A stretch of 64,000 nucleotides of DNA from Methanococcoides alaskense (GTDB lineage Archaea; Halobacteriota; Methanosarcinia; Methanosarcinales; Methanosarcinaceae), in NCBI RefSeq assembly GCF_031454185.1, contig NZ_JAVDQI010000002.1:62001-126000 (forward strand), read 5' to 3'. Below are positions 16,287 to 24,591 of this stretch, piece by piece. The notes below the pieces were generated by a model, which saw only the letters and a program-made list of their open reading frames with translations, did no database searches and was not told the origin of the DNA. The stretch's first letter is position 1, and the number at the start of each line of letters is the position of its first letter. Both the position numbers and the translations under genes were made by a program.

Positions 16287-16982
16287 TCACTTTTTAAAGT
16301 GTTTATCCTCAAGGATCTTTGCTTTGTTGTGATAGCGCAGCCAGCCTGTTCCCAAATATCCCAGAACACCTATGGCTATCAATACAATTGCAATTATTAT
16401 GGGATACGTCTTTTCCAGAAGCAAGGGATTCACATTCTCCCTCTGTTCATACGAGGGATACATTATGTCCTTTTTGTCATTGCTATGGTCAAGCCCAAGG
16501 GCATGTCCGAACTCATGTATGGCGATCTGTTCCATGTTCGCATTTCCATATTGCTGCCAGGAAAATCCTCTTTTATCGCCAACTTCCAGAACGATACTGG
16601 CACGAACGAATCTGCCGGCAGCTATCTCCGGTCTGCAGTATCCTGCAACACCATCCGCTGCACCGGTGACCTCTTCCATGGTCTCGACCCACATGACGTA
16701 AATATCTGCATTAGGGTTATCAACTATCTCGAAATCGGGGTTATAATACAGTTTACCGTTCCCGCCGTTTTCCCAATATTTCGTTGCATCCACAATTGCT
16801 GTTCGATATGTATGGCTGTAGTGGGGGGGGGTATTCACATCATCTATATACACTGTTATTGGTGAATGGTCCCACGGTTCGTCAAAGAATCTCGGATACT
16901 CCTTTTCTCCAAGAGCTCCGAATGCAGGAGACACAAGGGTGCATATCAGAAGAATGCTGATTATCGTAAATTTGAGCTTCAT
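16287..16982 (-). CDS. Matrixin-like secreted zinc metalloprotease, membrane-anchored
   Basis: A 231-aa metzincin. Residues 1-22 form a signal peptide, HEFGHALGLDH at 156-166 is the zinc site with catalytic Glu157, and DIMYP near 172-176 is the Met-turn. A single transmembrane helix at about 194-214 is followed by a basic tail, so the protease should sit on the outer face of the membrane. The substrate is unknown. The sequence contains a run of nine G on the forward strand (nine C in the gene) at codons for N-T-P-P, a slippage-prone tract. It follows the histidine kinase gene on the same strand with a 19-nt gap. Confidence 0.88.
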   Translation of the reverse strand: MKLKFTIISILLICTLVSPAFGALGEKEYPRFFDEPWDHSPITVYIDDVNTPPHYSHTYRTAIVDATKYWENGGNGKLYYNPDFEIVDNPNADIYVMWVETMEEVTGAADGVAGYCRPEIAAGRFVRASIVLEVGDKRGFSWQQYGNANMEQIAIHEFGHALGLDHSNDKKDIMYPSYEQRENVNPLLLEKTYPIIIAIVLIAIGVLGYLGTGWLRYHNKAKILEDKHFKK

Positions 16983-17001
16983 TTCATCTCACTTGGGCAT
17001 T

Positions 17002-18432
17002 TTATCTATCTTTGAATGTGATAGTTATTTCTGTTCCATTACTTCTGTTAAGATGTACATTTCCACCGATCTGGTCCACCAGTTCGTTCACCAGTTGCAT
17101 GCCTAATGTATTTGTTTTGCCTATCTCTATCCCTTTCGGGACACCTATCCCATCATCGGCAACAATGAAGGTGAACTGCTCTTCCTTTTTGTGGAATGCA
17201 ATGGATATGTTCCCTTTTCCTTCCGGGAATGCATATTTGAAAGAGTTCACAATAAGTTCATTAAGAATAAGCCCAAGGTGGATGGCTCTGTCAACGTTCA
17301 AAAGGATATCATCGATATCCATATTTAGTTCAATATCTTTTCCCTGCAGGTCATTCATCTGGTACAGATAATTTGTAACGTCATTCACATAATCCCGGAA
17401 AGCAACGTTTGTCATATCTCTTGAACGGTACAGTTCTTCATGTGCAATGGATATCGAATGGACGCGGTTCCTGCTTTCTTCAAACGCATCTATCACCCGG
17501 GGGTCTGTGAAATTGCTGGCCTCAAGGTCCAGCAGACTGGCGATTATCTGAAGATTGTTCTTTATACGATGGTGTATCTCTTTTTCATGTGTCTCTTCAG
17601 CCTTCGCAAGTGCTTCTTCTGCTCTCTTTTTCTCAGTAATATCTTCCCCGGAAGATAACATCCCTGTTATTTTTCTATTCTTGTCTTTTAACAGGGTGTT
17701 GTGCCAATTTATGATCCTTTCTTCTCCATCCGGTCTTAGCAGTGGGGATTCAAAATTATCAAGGCCGTCCACTTTTCCAGAGATAAAGGTATCAAAGTCT
17801 GAGATCTCTTTTTCTCTAAATCTTTCCGGTATAAGCGTTTTGAAGAAATCAGTTCCTATAAGGTCCACTTCCCCGCAACCTATGACCTTACAACCTTTCT
17901 TGTTGATCAGCTTGAGCTTATGGTCAGGGTCTATCACTGTGAGCATGACCTCGGCGGTTTCAAGATATTTTTTGGCAAGATCCTTTTCCGCGATGTTCTT
18001 ATCGTAAAGTTCTTTGAGTCTCAACAGGGATTTGACCCTTGTTTTCAGTTCGATCTGATCGATCGGCTTTGTCAGGAATTCATCTGCTCCGGCTTCAATT
18101 CCCTGGATGCGGTCCTTTCTTCTGGAAAGGGCTGAAACAATGATGATGGGTATGAATTGAGTATTCTCATTTTCTTTGAGTTTAACACACACTTCATAAC
18201 CTTTCATATCCGGCATCATCACATCAAGTAGAACAAGATCGATCTCCTCTTTTTCAAGGATATCAAGTGCTTCTTTTCCCCGGTATGCAGGGATCATCTC
18301 ATAGTCGGGCGAGAGGAACGCTTCCATCAGTTCTACATTTTTCCGGTCATCATCCACGACCAAAATTCTTGGTAAAGCATTATCCTGCAATCTGAATCCC
18401 ATCCATTCGAAAATTGACTGGTTTGAAGACAA
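17002..18432 (-). CDS. Response regulator - PAS - histidine kinase hybrid
   Basis: A soluble 476-aa signalling protein. An N-terminal receiver domain (about 22-138) has acidic residues DDD at 27-29 and the phosphorylatable D70 in LVLLDVMMPDMKG. A PAS domain (about 155-265) precedes a HisKA_2-type dimerisation segment with IHHRIKNNLQIIASLLDLE (His287/288) and an HATPase with LILNELIVNSFKYAFP and DDGIGVPKG. No transmembrane helix is visible, so the input is cytoplasmic or comes through the receiver. The start is a TTG with GTGAT upstream. The matrixin gene follows after 19 nt and may be co-expressed. Confidence 0.9.
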   Translation of the reverse strand: MSSNQSIFEWMGFRLQDNALPRILVVDDDRKNVELMEAFLSPDYEMIPAYRGKEALDILEKEEIDLVLLDVMMPDMKGYEVCVKLKENENTQFIPIIIVSALSRRKDRIQGIEAGADEFLTKPIDQIELKTRVKSLLRLKELYDKNIAEKDLAKKYLETAEVMLTVIDPDHKLKLINKKGCKVIGCGEVDLIGTDFFKTLIPERFREKEISDFDTFISGKVDGLDNFESPLLRPDGEERIINWHNTLLKDKNRKITGMLSSGEDITEKKRAEEALAKAEETHEKEIHHRIKNNLQIIASLLDLEASNFTDPRVIDAFEESRNRVHSISIAHEELYRSRDMTNVAFRDYVNDVTNYLYQMNDLQGKDIELNMDIDDILLNVDRAIHLGLILNELIVNSFKYAFPEGKGNISIAFHKKEEQFTFIVADDGIGVPKGIEIGKTNTLGMQLVNELVDQIGGNVHLNRSNGTEITITFKDR

Positions 18433-18547
18433 ATATTATCTATCACATTCATCTTGATACTCTTCTATATAAAATGTCCCATATTTTTATTCATTTATAG
18501 GATGTTATTCAGAAAATTTTATAATGTTCTGTTATAATCTTCACTTC

Positions 18548-19324
18548 ATGAATAAATGTATGGCTCTGTTTTTGGTCATTGTATGTCTTGTCGGATCTTC
18601 AGGTTGTGTGGAGTATGGGACGGATTCATCATCTCATGCCCTTGAGTTCGTGAATGTGACAGAAGTTATAGATGGTGATACGATCGTGATCTCTTCAGGT
18701 GAAAGAGTCAGGCTTATAGGAGTTGATACTCCTGAGGTCGGAGAACCTTATTATTCCGAAGCAAAGCAATATATGGTGCAAAGGGTCCTTGGCAAGGTCG
18801 TCGGGCTCGAAAAGGATGTCAGTGAGACCGATCATTATGGCAGACTTTTGAGGTATGTCTGGGTGGAGGGTGAAATGGTGAACAAAGAACTTGTCCTTTC
18901 AGGACTTGCTTTCTCAAAGGCCTATAGGCCGGATATTTATTATCAGGACATTTTTGACAGTGCGGAGATAATGGCAAAAGAGAATGGTGTCGGGCTCTGG
19001 TCGGTTCCTGCCATGACAAGTGATACTGTCACTATCTCATATCTGGAAGCAGGACGCTACATCGACCAGGTCGTTACAGTTGAAGGCACGATAGTACGGA
19101 CCACAAAAAAAGATGATTCGGGGATAGTATTCCTTAATTTTCATAATCCTTATGAGGGTTATTTCACTGTGGTGATCTGGAGCGATGATTGGGATCGTTT
19201 TTCACAGGACCCTGATATACTGTATGAGGGAAAACACGTGTTAGTGACCGGAAAGGTGATCGAGTACAAAGGAAGTCCTGAGATCGTCGTTGAAGGCCCT
19301 TCCCAGATAGTTATAGTCCAATGA
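18548..19324 (+). CDS. Thermonuclease-like lipoprotein with C-terminal OB-fold domain
   Basis: A 258-aa exported protein. Residues 1-19 look like a lipoprotein signal (FLVIVCLVGSSGC). The staphylococcal-nuclease domain (about 32-165) retains VIDGDTIVI, RLIGVDTPE and YGRLLRYVW, covering the calcium-site Asp and catalytic Arg/Glu positions. Residues about 170-258 form a second OB-like domain (VEGTIVRTTKKDDSGIVFLNF ... HVLVTGKVIEYKG) resembling nucleic-acid-binding OB folds. A surface nuclease for DNA scavenging is the simplest reading. The ATG at 18548 is preferred because it begins the signal. It is divergent from the kinase gene. Confidence 0.85.
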   Translation: MNKCMALFLVIVCLVGSSGCVEYGTDSSSHALEFVNVTEVIDGDTIVISSGERVRLIGVDTPEVGEPYYSEAKQYMVQRVLGKVVGLEKDVSETDHYGRLLRYVWVEGEMVNKELVLSGLAFSKAYRPDIYYQDIFDSAEIMAKENGVGLWSVPAMTSDTVTISYLEAGRYIDQVVTVEGTIVRTTKKDDSGIVFLNFHNPYEGYFTVVIWSDDWDRFSQDPDILYEGKHVLVTGKVIEYKGSPEIVVEGPSQIVIVQ

Positions 19325-19414
19325 AAGCTCCTTTCGTTCTTCGTTCTTCAGCCTTCTTCCTCTTCTTTTTTAGAGAACACAAGTTTAATAATCTGGCACG
19401 CTGAATCATATCAT

Positions 19415-20215
19415 ATGCAAAAGAACGTAGCTGTGGTCTTCGATAGTGCTGGAACTCTATTGCATATGTATCGCGTTGCAAAGGATATGGGGTCCGGTCA
19501 GATCATTACGGGCATAGATAGTACCGGACTTGTTGCACAACGAAAGGGACGGGCACTTATCGTTCTTCATACCGAGCCCAGCGTGGTAATGGGTGCCGAT
19601 CATAGCATGCGTGTTAGTGACTTTATCGATGAGTATGGTGTAACTATTGCTATCAGTTGTGCCAGCGATCCGTTCTCTGTTGATGAAGCTTATGATATCA
19701 TCAAAGGAAGCGAACTGAGGATATCTGATATACTTCAGGTCGTTGACAGGGTAAAAACACGTTGTCCGAATATCTTCTATGTCGCAGCCGGGATCATAGT
19801 GGACAGGAACGATTATTCGGTCCCTTATGTATTGAGTACGGGGGGACGTTTGTTCCACGATACAAAAGATACCATCGAAAAACTTGAAGAGCGCGGGGCT
19901 GATATCTATATTGCTTCGGGTGACAGTATGCGCAATCTCAAGCAGCTTGCAAAATGTCTTGCTATTCCTATGGATAGGGTATTTGATATTGCCACCACCC
20001 GTGAAAAAGAGCGGATCATCCTTGAGCTGAAGGGCAAGTATGAAAAAGTTCTCATGGTGGGCGATGGGATGAATGATATTCTTGCTCTCAGGGCAGCTGA
20101 TGTCGGGGTGATGACCATGCAACAGGGGGATGAACGCCCGGAAAAGTTGATGAAGTCTGCAAACGTTATTATCAATTATATTAAAGAAGTAGTTGACCTC
20201 ATTGACGGGGATTGA
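19415..20215 (+). CDS. HAD-superfamily hydrolase, P-type-ATPase-like
   Basis: A 266-aa soluble HAD protein. Motif I is FDSAGT with nucleophile D10; the usual Asp at +2 is Ala, recalling the DKTGT motif of P-type ATPases that also lacks Asp there. Motif II is YIASGDS and motif IV is VGDGMNDILALRAADVGV, closely like P-type ATPase P domains, but there are no membrane helices. The region at 30-160 is an insert (cap) with no recognised family. Substrate unknown. It lies upstream of the MCR-activation operon on the same strand, but the 265 nt between them contains a separate promoter. Confidence 0.75.
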   Translation: MQKNVAVVFDSAGTLLHMYRVAKDMGSGQIITGIDSTGLVAQRKGRALIVLHTEPSVVMGADHSMRVSDFIDEYGVTIAISCASDPFSVDEAYDIIKGSELRISDILQVVDRVKTRCPNIFYVAAGIIVDRNDYSVPYVLSTGGRLFHDTKDTIEKLEERGADIYIASGDSMRNLKQLAKCLAIPMDRVFDIATTREKERIILELKGKYEKVLMVGDGMNDILALRAADVGVMTMQQGDERPEKLMKSANVIINYIKEVVDLIDGD

Positions 20216-20380
20216 ATCCCGATCATCTGGCGGTTGATCACCTTTTGAGTCGATGGTATCTGTTTTTTAATGTTAACGCTGATACGGCAATACGTTATAT
20301 TTATGTACTGCATTATGTAACTCTGTGTATCTACTAGGGATTATTTCTTAGTGATGTTATGCACAAAATGAAGTTAATTT

Positions 20381-20430
20381 GGTTTTGATATTTATATACA
20401 AAACCATTAAGTAATATTGAAAATCAATAT
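20381..20430 (+). promoter_or_regulatory. Promoter of the MCR-activation operon with two dyads
   Basis: TTTATATACA (20391-20400) is a good TATA box. It is flanked by the inverted repeat GGTTTTG (20381-20387) / CAAAACC (20399-20405). A second dyad, ATATTGA-AAA-TCAATAT (20414-20430), is centred on the predicted transcription start near 20422. This arrangement suggests one or two repressor or activator sites. A second TATA-like stretch lies at about 20429-20442. Confidence 0.5.
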
Positions 20431-20480
20431 ATCTATATATAAAAATGGATACTTACGCTAACCATATCGGAGGAAAGCAA

Positions 20481-22097
20481 ATGTCATTGTTCATCGAGGT
20501 CAAAGATCTAACTATCACTTACGACGGCGTTAATGTTCTGAAGAATATCAATCTTAACATCAATGAAGGTGAGGTTATTGGAATTCTGGGGCGCAGTGGT
20601 GCTGGAAAAACAATTTTGATGCACGCTCTGCGAGGTGCTGAAGAATACGAGAATATTTCCGGTTCCATCATTTATCATCTTGCGAGATGCGATAAATGTG
20701 GTCATATCGACCCGCCAAGTAAAGTAGGCGAGCTTTGCCGTCTCTGTAATCATGAGGATATGAAGGCATTTGATGCGGATTTTGTAGCTTTGTCCCAGCA
20801 TGATCATGAGCGTAGGAGCGTTTCCAAGAGAATTGCCATCATGTTGCAGCGTACATTCGCCCTTTATGGCGATGATCAGGTAGTTGCAAATGTGATGAAC
20901 TCTCTGAAAGAGATCGGATATACAGGCCCTGATGCGATGTCAAGGGCTATGAAACTTCTTGAAGATGTACGTATGTCTCACAGGTTGATGCACGTTGCGC
21001 GTGATCTGAGTGGTGGGGAGAAACAAAGGGTGGTTCTTGCAAGGCAGCTTGTGAGAAATCCAATGCTTTTGCTTGCGGATGAACCTACCGGTACGCTCGA
21101 TCCAAGGACTGCCGATATCGTCCATGATGTTATTGAAAATGCGGTGAAAGATTATAATATGACCATGGTCATCACATCTCACTGGTCTGAGGTCATCGAG
21201 AAGCTTGCAGATAAGGCTATCATCCTTGAAGATGGTGCGATAATCAGTGAAGGTGAGCCTTGCAAGGTTGCTAAAGAGTTCATGGGCATGGTGTCCAGCA
21301 TTGAGAAGAATGTCAAAGTTCCTCTTGGTGCTCCGATAATCGATGTCAAGAACCTTGTCAAGAAATATATCTCTGTAACAAGGGGCGTTATACATGCGGT
21401 AAATGATATCTCTTTTAATGTGAAGGAAGGTGAGATATTTGGTCTTGCAGGCACAAGTGGTGCAGGAAAGACAACTACCTCCGAGATACTCATGGGAATC
21501 GTTGCACCTACAAAAGGAGATATTCAGGTCCGTGTGGGCGATGAATGGGTGGACATGACCAAACCGGGTCCTGATAACAGGGGACGTGCCACTAAATATA
21601 TGGGTATTCTGCATCAGGAATATGGGCTTTATACTCACAGGACGATCATTGACAACCTGACGGAATCACTAGGTATCGACCTGCCTTATGAGCTTGCAGT
21701 ACGCAAGGCCATTAAGACGCTTGTAACTACTGGTTTTAGCGAGGAGAAGGCAAAATCCATTCTTCCAAAGATGGCAGATGATATCAGTGAAGGTGAAAGG
21801 CACAGGGTTGCTCTTGCTCAGATATTGATGAAGGAACCTAACATCATTATCATGGACGAACCTACCGGTACCATGGACCCTATCACAAAGATAGAGGTCA
21901 CAAGGTCTATACTCAAAGCACGTGAAGAAATGGGTGATACCTTCGTTATAGTATCTCACGACATGGACTTCCTTCATGAGATATGTGACCGCGTTGCACT
22001 GATGAGGGACGCTAAGATCGTATCTATAGGTGAGCCGGCAGAGGTGCTTTCTCAACTTACTGAAGAAGAACGCTTGCTTGTTGGTCAGGAAGCATAA
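20481..22097 (+). CDS. atwA: Methyl-coenzyme M reductase activation component A2 (tandem ABC ATPase)
   Basis: AtwA is the ATPase of the system that reductively activates MCR by restoring Ni(I) F430. The 538-aa cytoplasmic protein has two ABC domains: Walker A GRSGAGKT (37-44) and GTSGAGKT, signatures LSGGEKQR and the variant ISEGERHR, and Walker B LLADEPTG and IIMDEPTG. A zinc-ribbon-like insert with C70, C73, C86 and C89 lies inside the first ABC domain, as in the A2 family. No membrane segments occur. The ATG at 20481 has GGAGG at 7 nt; a short upstream extension to 20445 is rejected. It is first of a tight operon with mmp3, 6, 5, 15, 17 and 7. Confidence 0.95.
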   Translation: MSLFIEVKDLTITYDGVNVLKNINLNINEGEVIGILGRSGAGKTILMHALRGAEEYENISGSIIYHLARCDKCGHIDPPSKVGELCRLCNHEDMKAFDADFVALSQHDHERRSVSKRIAIMLQRTFALYGDDQVVANVMNSLKEIGYTGPDAMSRAMKLLEDVRMSHRLMHVARDLSGGEKQRVVLARQLVRNPMLLLADEPTGTLDPRTADIVHDVIENAVKDYNMTMVITSHWSEVIEKLADKAIILEDGAIISEGEPCKVAKEFMGMVSSIEKNVKVPLGAPIIDVKNLVKKYISVTRGVIHAVNDISFNVKEGEIFGLAGTSGAGKTTTSEILMGIVAPTKGDIQVRVGDEWVDMTKPGPDNRGRATKYMGILHQEYGLYTHRTIIDNLTESLGIDLPYELAVRKAIKTLVTTGFSEEKAKSILPKMADDISEGERHRVALAQILMKEPNIIIMDEPTGTMDPITKIEVTRSILKAREEMGDTFVIVSHDMDFLHEICDRVALMRDAKIVSIGEPAEVLSQLTEEERLLVGQEA

Positions 22098-22126
22098 GTT
22101 TAACATTTAGCTTCCTATATTATGTA

Positions 22127-23692
22127 ATGGAGGCGATAGGCCTGAGCGGCGAGATTAGTGTAGAGGTCAATGATCATCGCATAGCACTGTCCCCTAATTC
22201 TACATTGGGGGATGCTATACAAGCATCTGAAACTCCTTATAGGGAAGGTTCTGCCATAGGTATCCTCAAGAAAGATGAGGGCGGTAGAAGCGGTGCTATC
22301 ATCGATTATGTCGTTAAGACCTCTAAAGGTGAATTTAAAATAGAACTCAATGGTGGGTCTGTGTCCTCGGGGATATGGGCAGACCGTTTTAAAGATTATG
22401 AAGGTGTCAGTGTACGCTGGGATTCCAGGGATGCAATAGCTTTTGGTCCTTTCGAGGCGGATATCGTTCCTGGTAAAGGCTCAGTATCACTTGAGAAATA
22501 TGATGTGATCTTCGGTGCGGGTGGTCTTGATCCCGGTAATACTCATTTGATCATCGCATTGGATGATCACTCCTCGGAATACGGTGCACCTGAAGACGGT
22601 TCCTTTGGAAAGGTGATCAGTGGTATCAATGTCCTGAAAGAATTTGGAAGCGGGGATAGTATCCTTTCCATCGAACCTGTCCTGGAGTGGGAAGAGACAG
22701 GGGAGCATATCTGTACTTCCGATCTCTCCACAGTACTTGAGGACGGATACCGTATATTCACTTATGTTGAAGTGGAACTTAATATGGAAACCCCTGAGGG
22801 GGCAGAACACTTTTTTGCTTTGATCCGGGATGGGACCTTCGATGTGGACTCTGTTTCCAGTTCTTTTATTTCGGATAGTTCCTTGCACGGGGAGATGTGC
22901 AAGTATGAAGGCTTTGACCCGCGGGACAAAGGTTCAGTATGGGTAAGGACGGTAGGCTATGGTTCCGGCAAGGTCTTCATTGCCCGCGATGACCGTCCGG
23001 CAAGTATCATGCATTCCGTTATAGGGCATTTGTCGCATGGTATCGAGCTTGTGCAGATGGCGGAAGCCGGTCAGAAATTGATGGTAAGTACCGATCCGGA
23101 ACCTATATGGCTATTAGGTCTGTCCTTCAAGGCCGCAGAGAAAAAGCTCTCTGCACTTGGCATCGAGCTTGTTAAGAAAGGCTACGTTGAAGAGGATGCT
23201 GTTGTTGTGAAACAGGATCCTCCGCACAGCATCGATGTTATGCGACAGGGTTCTGTGGAAGTTATCGGTGTTCCTGATTCAAAGCTTGTTAGCATTGAAC
23301 TTTATGATGATCTGGCTCCAAAAACGCTTGATTTCTTCAGACATGCTATCGATCTCCAGTTCAAACCCGTTGGGGCATTGCCGGTCATGATGACCTACGA
23401 GAACACGTATATATTCAAGGCCGAAAAGGCTGCGGAAAAATATAAGGAGATCATGCCTGAGAACGTTCCCGAAGGCAAGGTAAATGCAGGTGATATCGGT
23501 GTCACCAACCAGGCGGCTAAAAGGCATGGTATGGTTGGTGTGAAACTGGACGATGATGATATGTTCGGTCCTACGGGTGAGAAGTTCCTGAGCACAAATA
23601 TCATTGGTCATATCCTTGAACCTGAGAAACTTAAAGGGCTTAAGGATGGGGATATTATGTACGTTATTGAAAGTAAGGGGAGTGATAATTGA
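22127..23692 (+). CDS. Methanogenesis marker protein 3
   Basis: A 521-aa cytoplasmic protein of the methanogen-specific marker 3 (UPF0288) family. The N-terminal part (ISVEVNDHRIALSPNSTLGDAI) is ubiquitin/TGS-like; a later region carries a cyclophilin-like core (VEVELNMETPEGAEHFFALIRDGTFD) that recurs near SIELYDDLAPKTLDFFR. Mmp3 has been found with McrC, Mmp7, Mmp17 and A2 in the MCR activation complex. It lies 29 nt after atwA, and its stop overlaps the mmp6 start (TGATG). A GGAGG lies just inside the frame at 22129-22133, so initiation may in fact be at a downstream non-AUG codon. Confidence 0.92.
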   Translation: MEAIGLSGEISVEVNDHRIALSPNSTLGDAIQASETPYREGSAIGILKKDEGGRSGAIIDYVVKTSKGEFKIELNGGSVSSGIWADRFKDYEGVSVRWDSRDAIAFGPFEADIVPGKGSVSLEKYDVIFGAGGLDPGNTHLIIALDDHSSEYGAPEDGSFGKVISGINVLKEFGSGDSILSIEPVLEWEETGEHICTSDLSTVLEDGYRIFTYVEVELNMETPEGAEHFFALIRDGTFDVDSVSSSFISDSSLHGEMCKYEGFDPRDKGSVWVRTVGYGSGKVFIARDDRPASIMHSVIGHLSHGIELVQMAEAGQKLMVSTDPEPIWLLGLSFKAAEKKLSALGIELVKKGYVEEDAVVVKQDPPHSIDVMRQGSVEVIGVPDSKLVSIELYDDLAPKTLDFFRHAIDLQFKPVGALPVMMTYENTYIFKAEKAAEKYKEIMPENVPEGKVNAGDIGVTNQAAKRHGMVGVKLDDDDMFGPTGEKFLSTNIIGHILEPEKLKGLKDGDIMYVIESKGSDN

Positions 23693-24126
23693 TGGCTGAA
23701 GAAACTGAGGATAACATCACGAAGATAGTTGTCATAAGTTCGGACAGCATCCTGCCCACGGACGCAGCAATGAAGGTTTACGAATCGGAAGATTCCATCA
23801 CCATCAAAGAGACCTGTTTTGGTACGATGGTGAATGGTCCGAGAGAGGCTGTGCTCAAGGTGGTAAAAACTCTTCGTTCAATGGACCGTAATCATATATT
23901 TGTAAAGGAAAGGGGCTTTAAGCCGGGTGCAGAGGTTCGGTGCCGTGCGGGAAGAGGAGGCGGTCCAAGACCAGGCTTCCATTTCCTGAGGGAAGAGGTG
24001 AATATGCTTCCCATGATCGGCAGAGCACTGGACAAATATGAGGCTGGCGAACCCTTTGAAGAGCATGAGGCTCCGAAAAAACTTGATATATCGAAATTGA
24101 AGAAGATAATTGATTCAGAATTATGA
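23692..24126 (+). CDS. Methanogenesis marker protein 6
   Basis: A 144-aa soluble protein of the methanogen marker 6 family, with KETCFGTMVNGPREAVLKVVK, FVKERGFKPGAEVRCRAGRGGGPRPGF and MLPMIGRALDK as recognisable segments. Its biochemical role is unknown; conservation with MCR activation genes suggests a helper or assembly role. The ATG overlaps the mmp3 stop by one base and has GGGGAGTGAT 5 nt upstream. It is followed by mmp5 after 9 nt. Confidence 0.9.
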   Translation: MAEETEDNITKIVVISSDSILPTDAAMKVYESEDSITIKETCFGTMVNGPREAVLKVVKTLRSMDRNHIFVKERGFKPGAEVRCRAGRGGGPRPGFHFLREEVNMLPMIGRALDKYEAGEPFEEHEAPKKLDISKLKKIIDSEL

Positions 24127-24135
24127 GGTGTTACA

Positions 24136-24591
24136 TTGGCAAAAGTTATCATTTATCCTACTAACAGCCTGATCCTTTCAGATATGGTGGAAAGGTTCGG
24201 ACATGAACCTCTTGCTATGATGGAGAAGATCAAAAAGATAATAAACACTGTTGGGGTTGATTCTCCTCCTTTGAACATTACTCCTGAAGAGCCCAAACGC
24301 GGTTTGAAATATGCTGCGGTGGAAGTGCCTGCAGGGGTTCGCGGAAGGATGGCCCTTATCGGTCCCATGATCGAGCTTGCAGAAGCTGGCATCATCGTTG
24401 GCGATTCATCTATCAGTTTTGGATGTATGGGCTGCGCCCGTACCAATGAACTTACAAAGTTCCTTATCAGGGAAAAGGGCATTCCCATACTTGAGATCAA
24501 GTATCCTCATACCGAGGAAGAAGGGCAGGATTTCGTTTACAAGATAGCAGAGTTCTTGAAGTCCCTGCCATCCGGGAGTGATGAAAAATGA
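24136..24591 (+). CDS. Methanogenesis marker protein 5
   Basis: A 151-aa protein of the marker 5 family. It starts at a TTG with GAGGTG 5 nt upstream. Recognisable segments are VIIYPTNSLILSDMVERFGH, GVRGRMALIGPMIELAEAGIIVGD and the Cys pair FGCMGCARTNEL (about residues 96-99), which may bind metal or a cluster. Function unknown. The stop overlaps the start of mmp15 by 4 nt (ATGA), so the two are translationally coupled. Confidence 0.9.
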   Translation: MAKVIIYPTNSLILSDMVERFGHEPLAMMEKIKKIINTVGVDSPPLNITPEEPKRGLKYAAVEVPAGVRGRMALIGPMIELAEAGIIVGDSSISFGCMGCARTNELTKFLIREKGIPILEIKYPHTEEEGQDFVYKIAEFLKSLPSGSDEK

